The notes under the pieces were generated by a model. The model saw only the letters and a list, made by a program, of their open reading frames with translations. It was not told the origin of the DNA and searched no databases. Of a stretch of DNA of 6,342 nucleotides, positions 6,254 to 6,342 are shown piece by piece. The stretch spans positions 1-6,342 of the forward strand of contig CALEWF010000068.1 of the NCBI GenBank assembly GCA_937925455.1, in the 5' to 3' direction. The position numbers were made by a program, and so were the translations under genes. Source of the stretch: an uncultured Flavobacteriales bacterium (GTDB lineage Bacteria; Bacteroidota; Bacteroidia; CAIKAF01). Numbering within the stretch: position 1 is the first letter of the stretch; each line of letters starts with the position of its first letter.

Positions 6254-6342
6254 CTGCTTGCGAATCTTGATGAGGACGTCGTTGTGGCCGATCTGCGGCT
6301 TGGGCACCTCCTCCATCCACAGGCCTACCTCGGCCTTCGATT
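6251..6342 (-). CDS. tdh: foreign fragment of L-threonine 3-dehydrogenase (N-terminal region)
   Basis: Read on the minus strand from the window end, the 92 bases encode 30 residues in one frame: SKAEVGLWMEEVPKPQ then IGHNDVLIKIRKQA. This closely follows residues about 7-36 of E. coli-type Tdh, a zinc medium-chain dehydrogenase that oxidises L-threonine to 2-amino-3-ketobutyrate. The next family residues, ICGTD with the zinc-ligand Cys, are missing; the frame instead runs into RHDF from the neighbouring PaaE-like gene. GC content is 56 of 92 bases (61%), and 28 of 30 codons end in G or C, unlike the AT-leaning genes in the rest of the window. The start codon lies beyond the window. Its donor is a high-GC bacterium, perhaps a proteobacterium, but the fragment is too short to place it. 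Confidence 0.85.

Noticed and set aside
6251..6342. A novel PaaE fusion with a C-terminal 30-residue extension
   Set aside because: The extension is an antisense reading of a recognisable Tdh segment with different base composition, so the fusion is not credible.
1..6342. CRISPR arrays, insertion sequences, tRNA or rRNA genes, toxin-antitoxin or phage-defence systems
   Set aside because: I saw no repeat arrays, transposase motifs, RNA gene signatures or defence domains; almost all of the window is occupied by ordinary coding regions.

Overview
The window looks like a fragment of a Bacteroidota genome, possibly a whole short metagenomic contig. It is AT-leaning, its intergenic region has TAnnTTTG-type promoter elements, Shine-Dalgarno sequences are not evident, and the TPR, AroE, DUF368 and CinA proteins resemble Bacteroidota versions. 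I could not run a search, so this placement rests on motif and family recognition.

Positions 1-3890 hold a tightly packed plus-strand cluster of five genes: a TPR-repeat protein (apparently cut at its 5' end by the window edge), a phosphosulfolactate synthase (ComA) family protein, a single-domain rhodanese, a DUF368 membrane protein (family of undecaprenyl-phosphate translocases) and shikimate dehydrogenase (aroE). Four junctions overlap or are only 9 bp apart: 11 bp overlap, ATGA overlap, 9 bp gap, TTGA overlap. This points to one transcript with translational coupling. The products share no single obvious pathway, although rhodanese and ComA could be linked through sulfite, and DUF368 and aroE serve envelope lipid-carrier recycling and aromatic biosynthesis.

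Positions 3891-5869 hold a minus-strand pair: a Rossmann-fold NAD(P)-binding protein (TIP30/HTATIP2-like) followed 2 bp later by cinA. The last bases of aroE and cinA abut stop to stop with no spacer. An 87-bp divergent intergenic region (5870-5956) has candidate promoters for both directions and a perfect 6-bp-stem hairpin. It is followed by the start of a plus-strand PaaE-like ferredoxin/flavodoxin reductase.

The most notable anomaly is at the right end. At 6250/6251 the PaaE-like gene stops matching its family in mid-motif, and the last 92 bases are instead a minus-strand, GC-rich fragment of L-threonine 3-dehydrogenase (tdh) from a different genomic background. This looks like a chimeric join (assembly or library artefact) and not a biological fusion. 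Apart from that I see ordinary housekeeping and accessory genes and no convincing new system.
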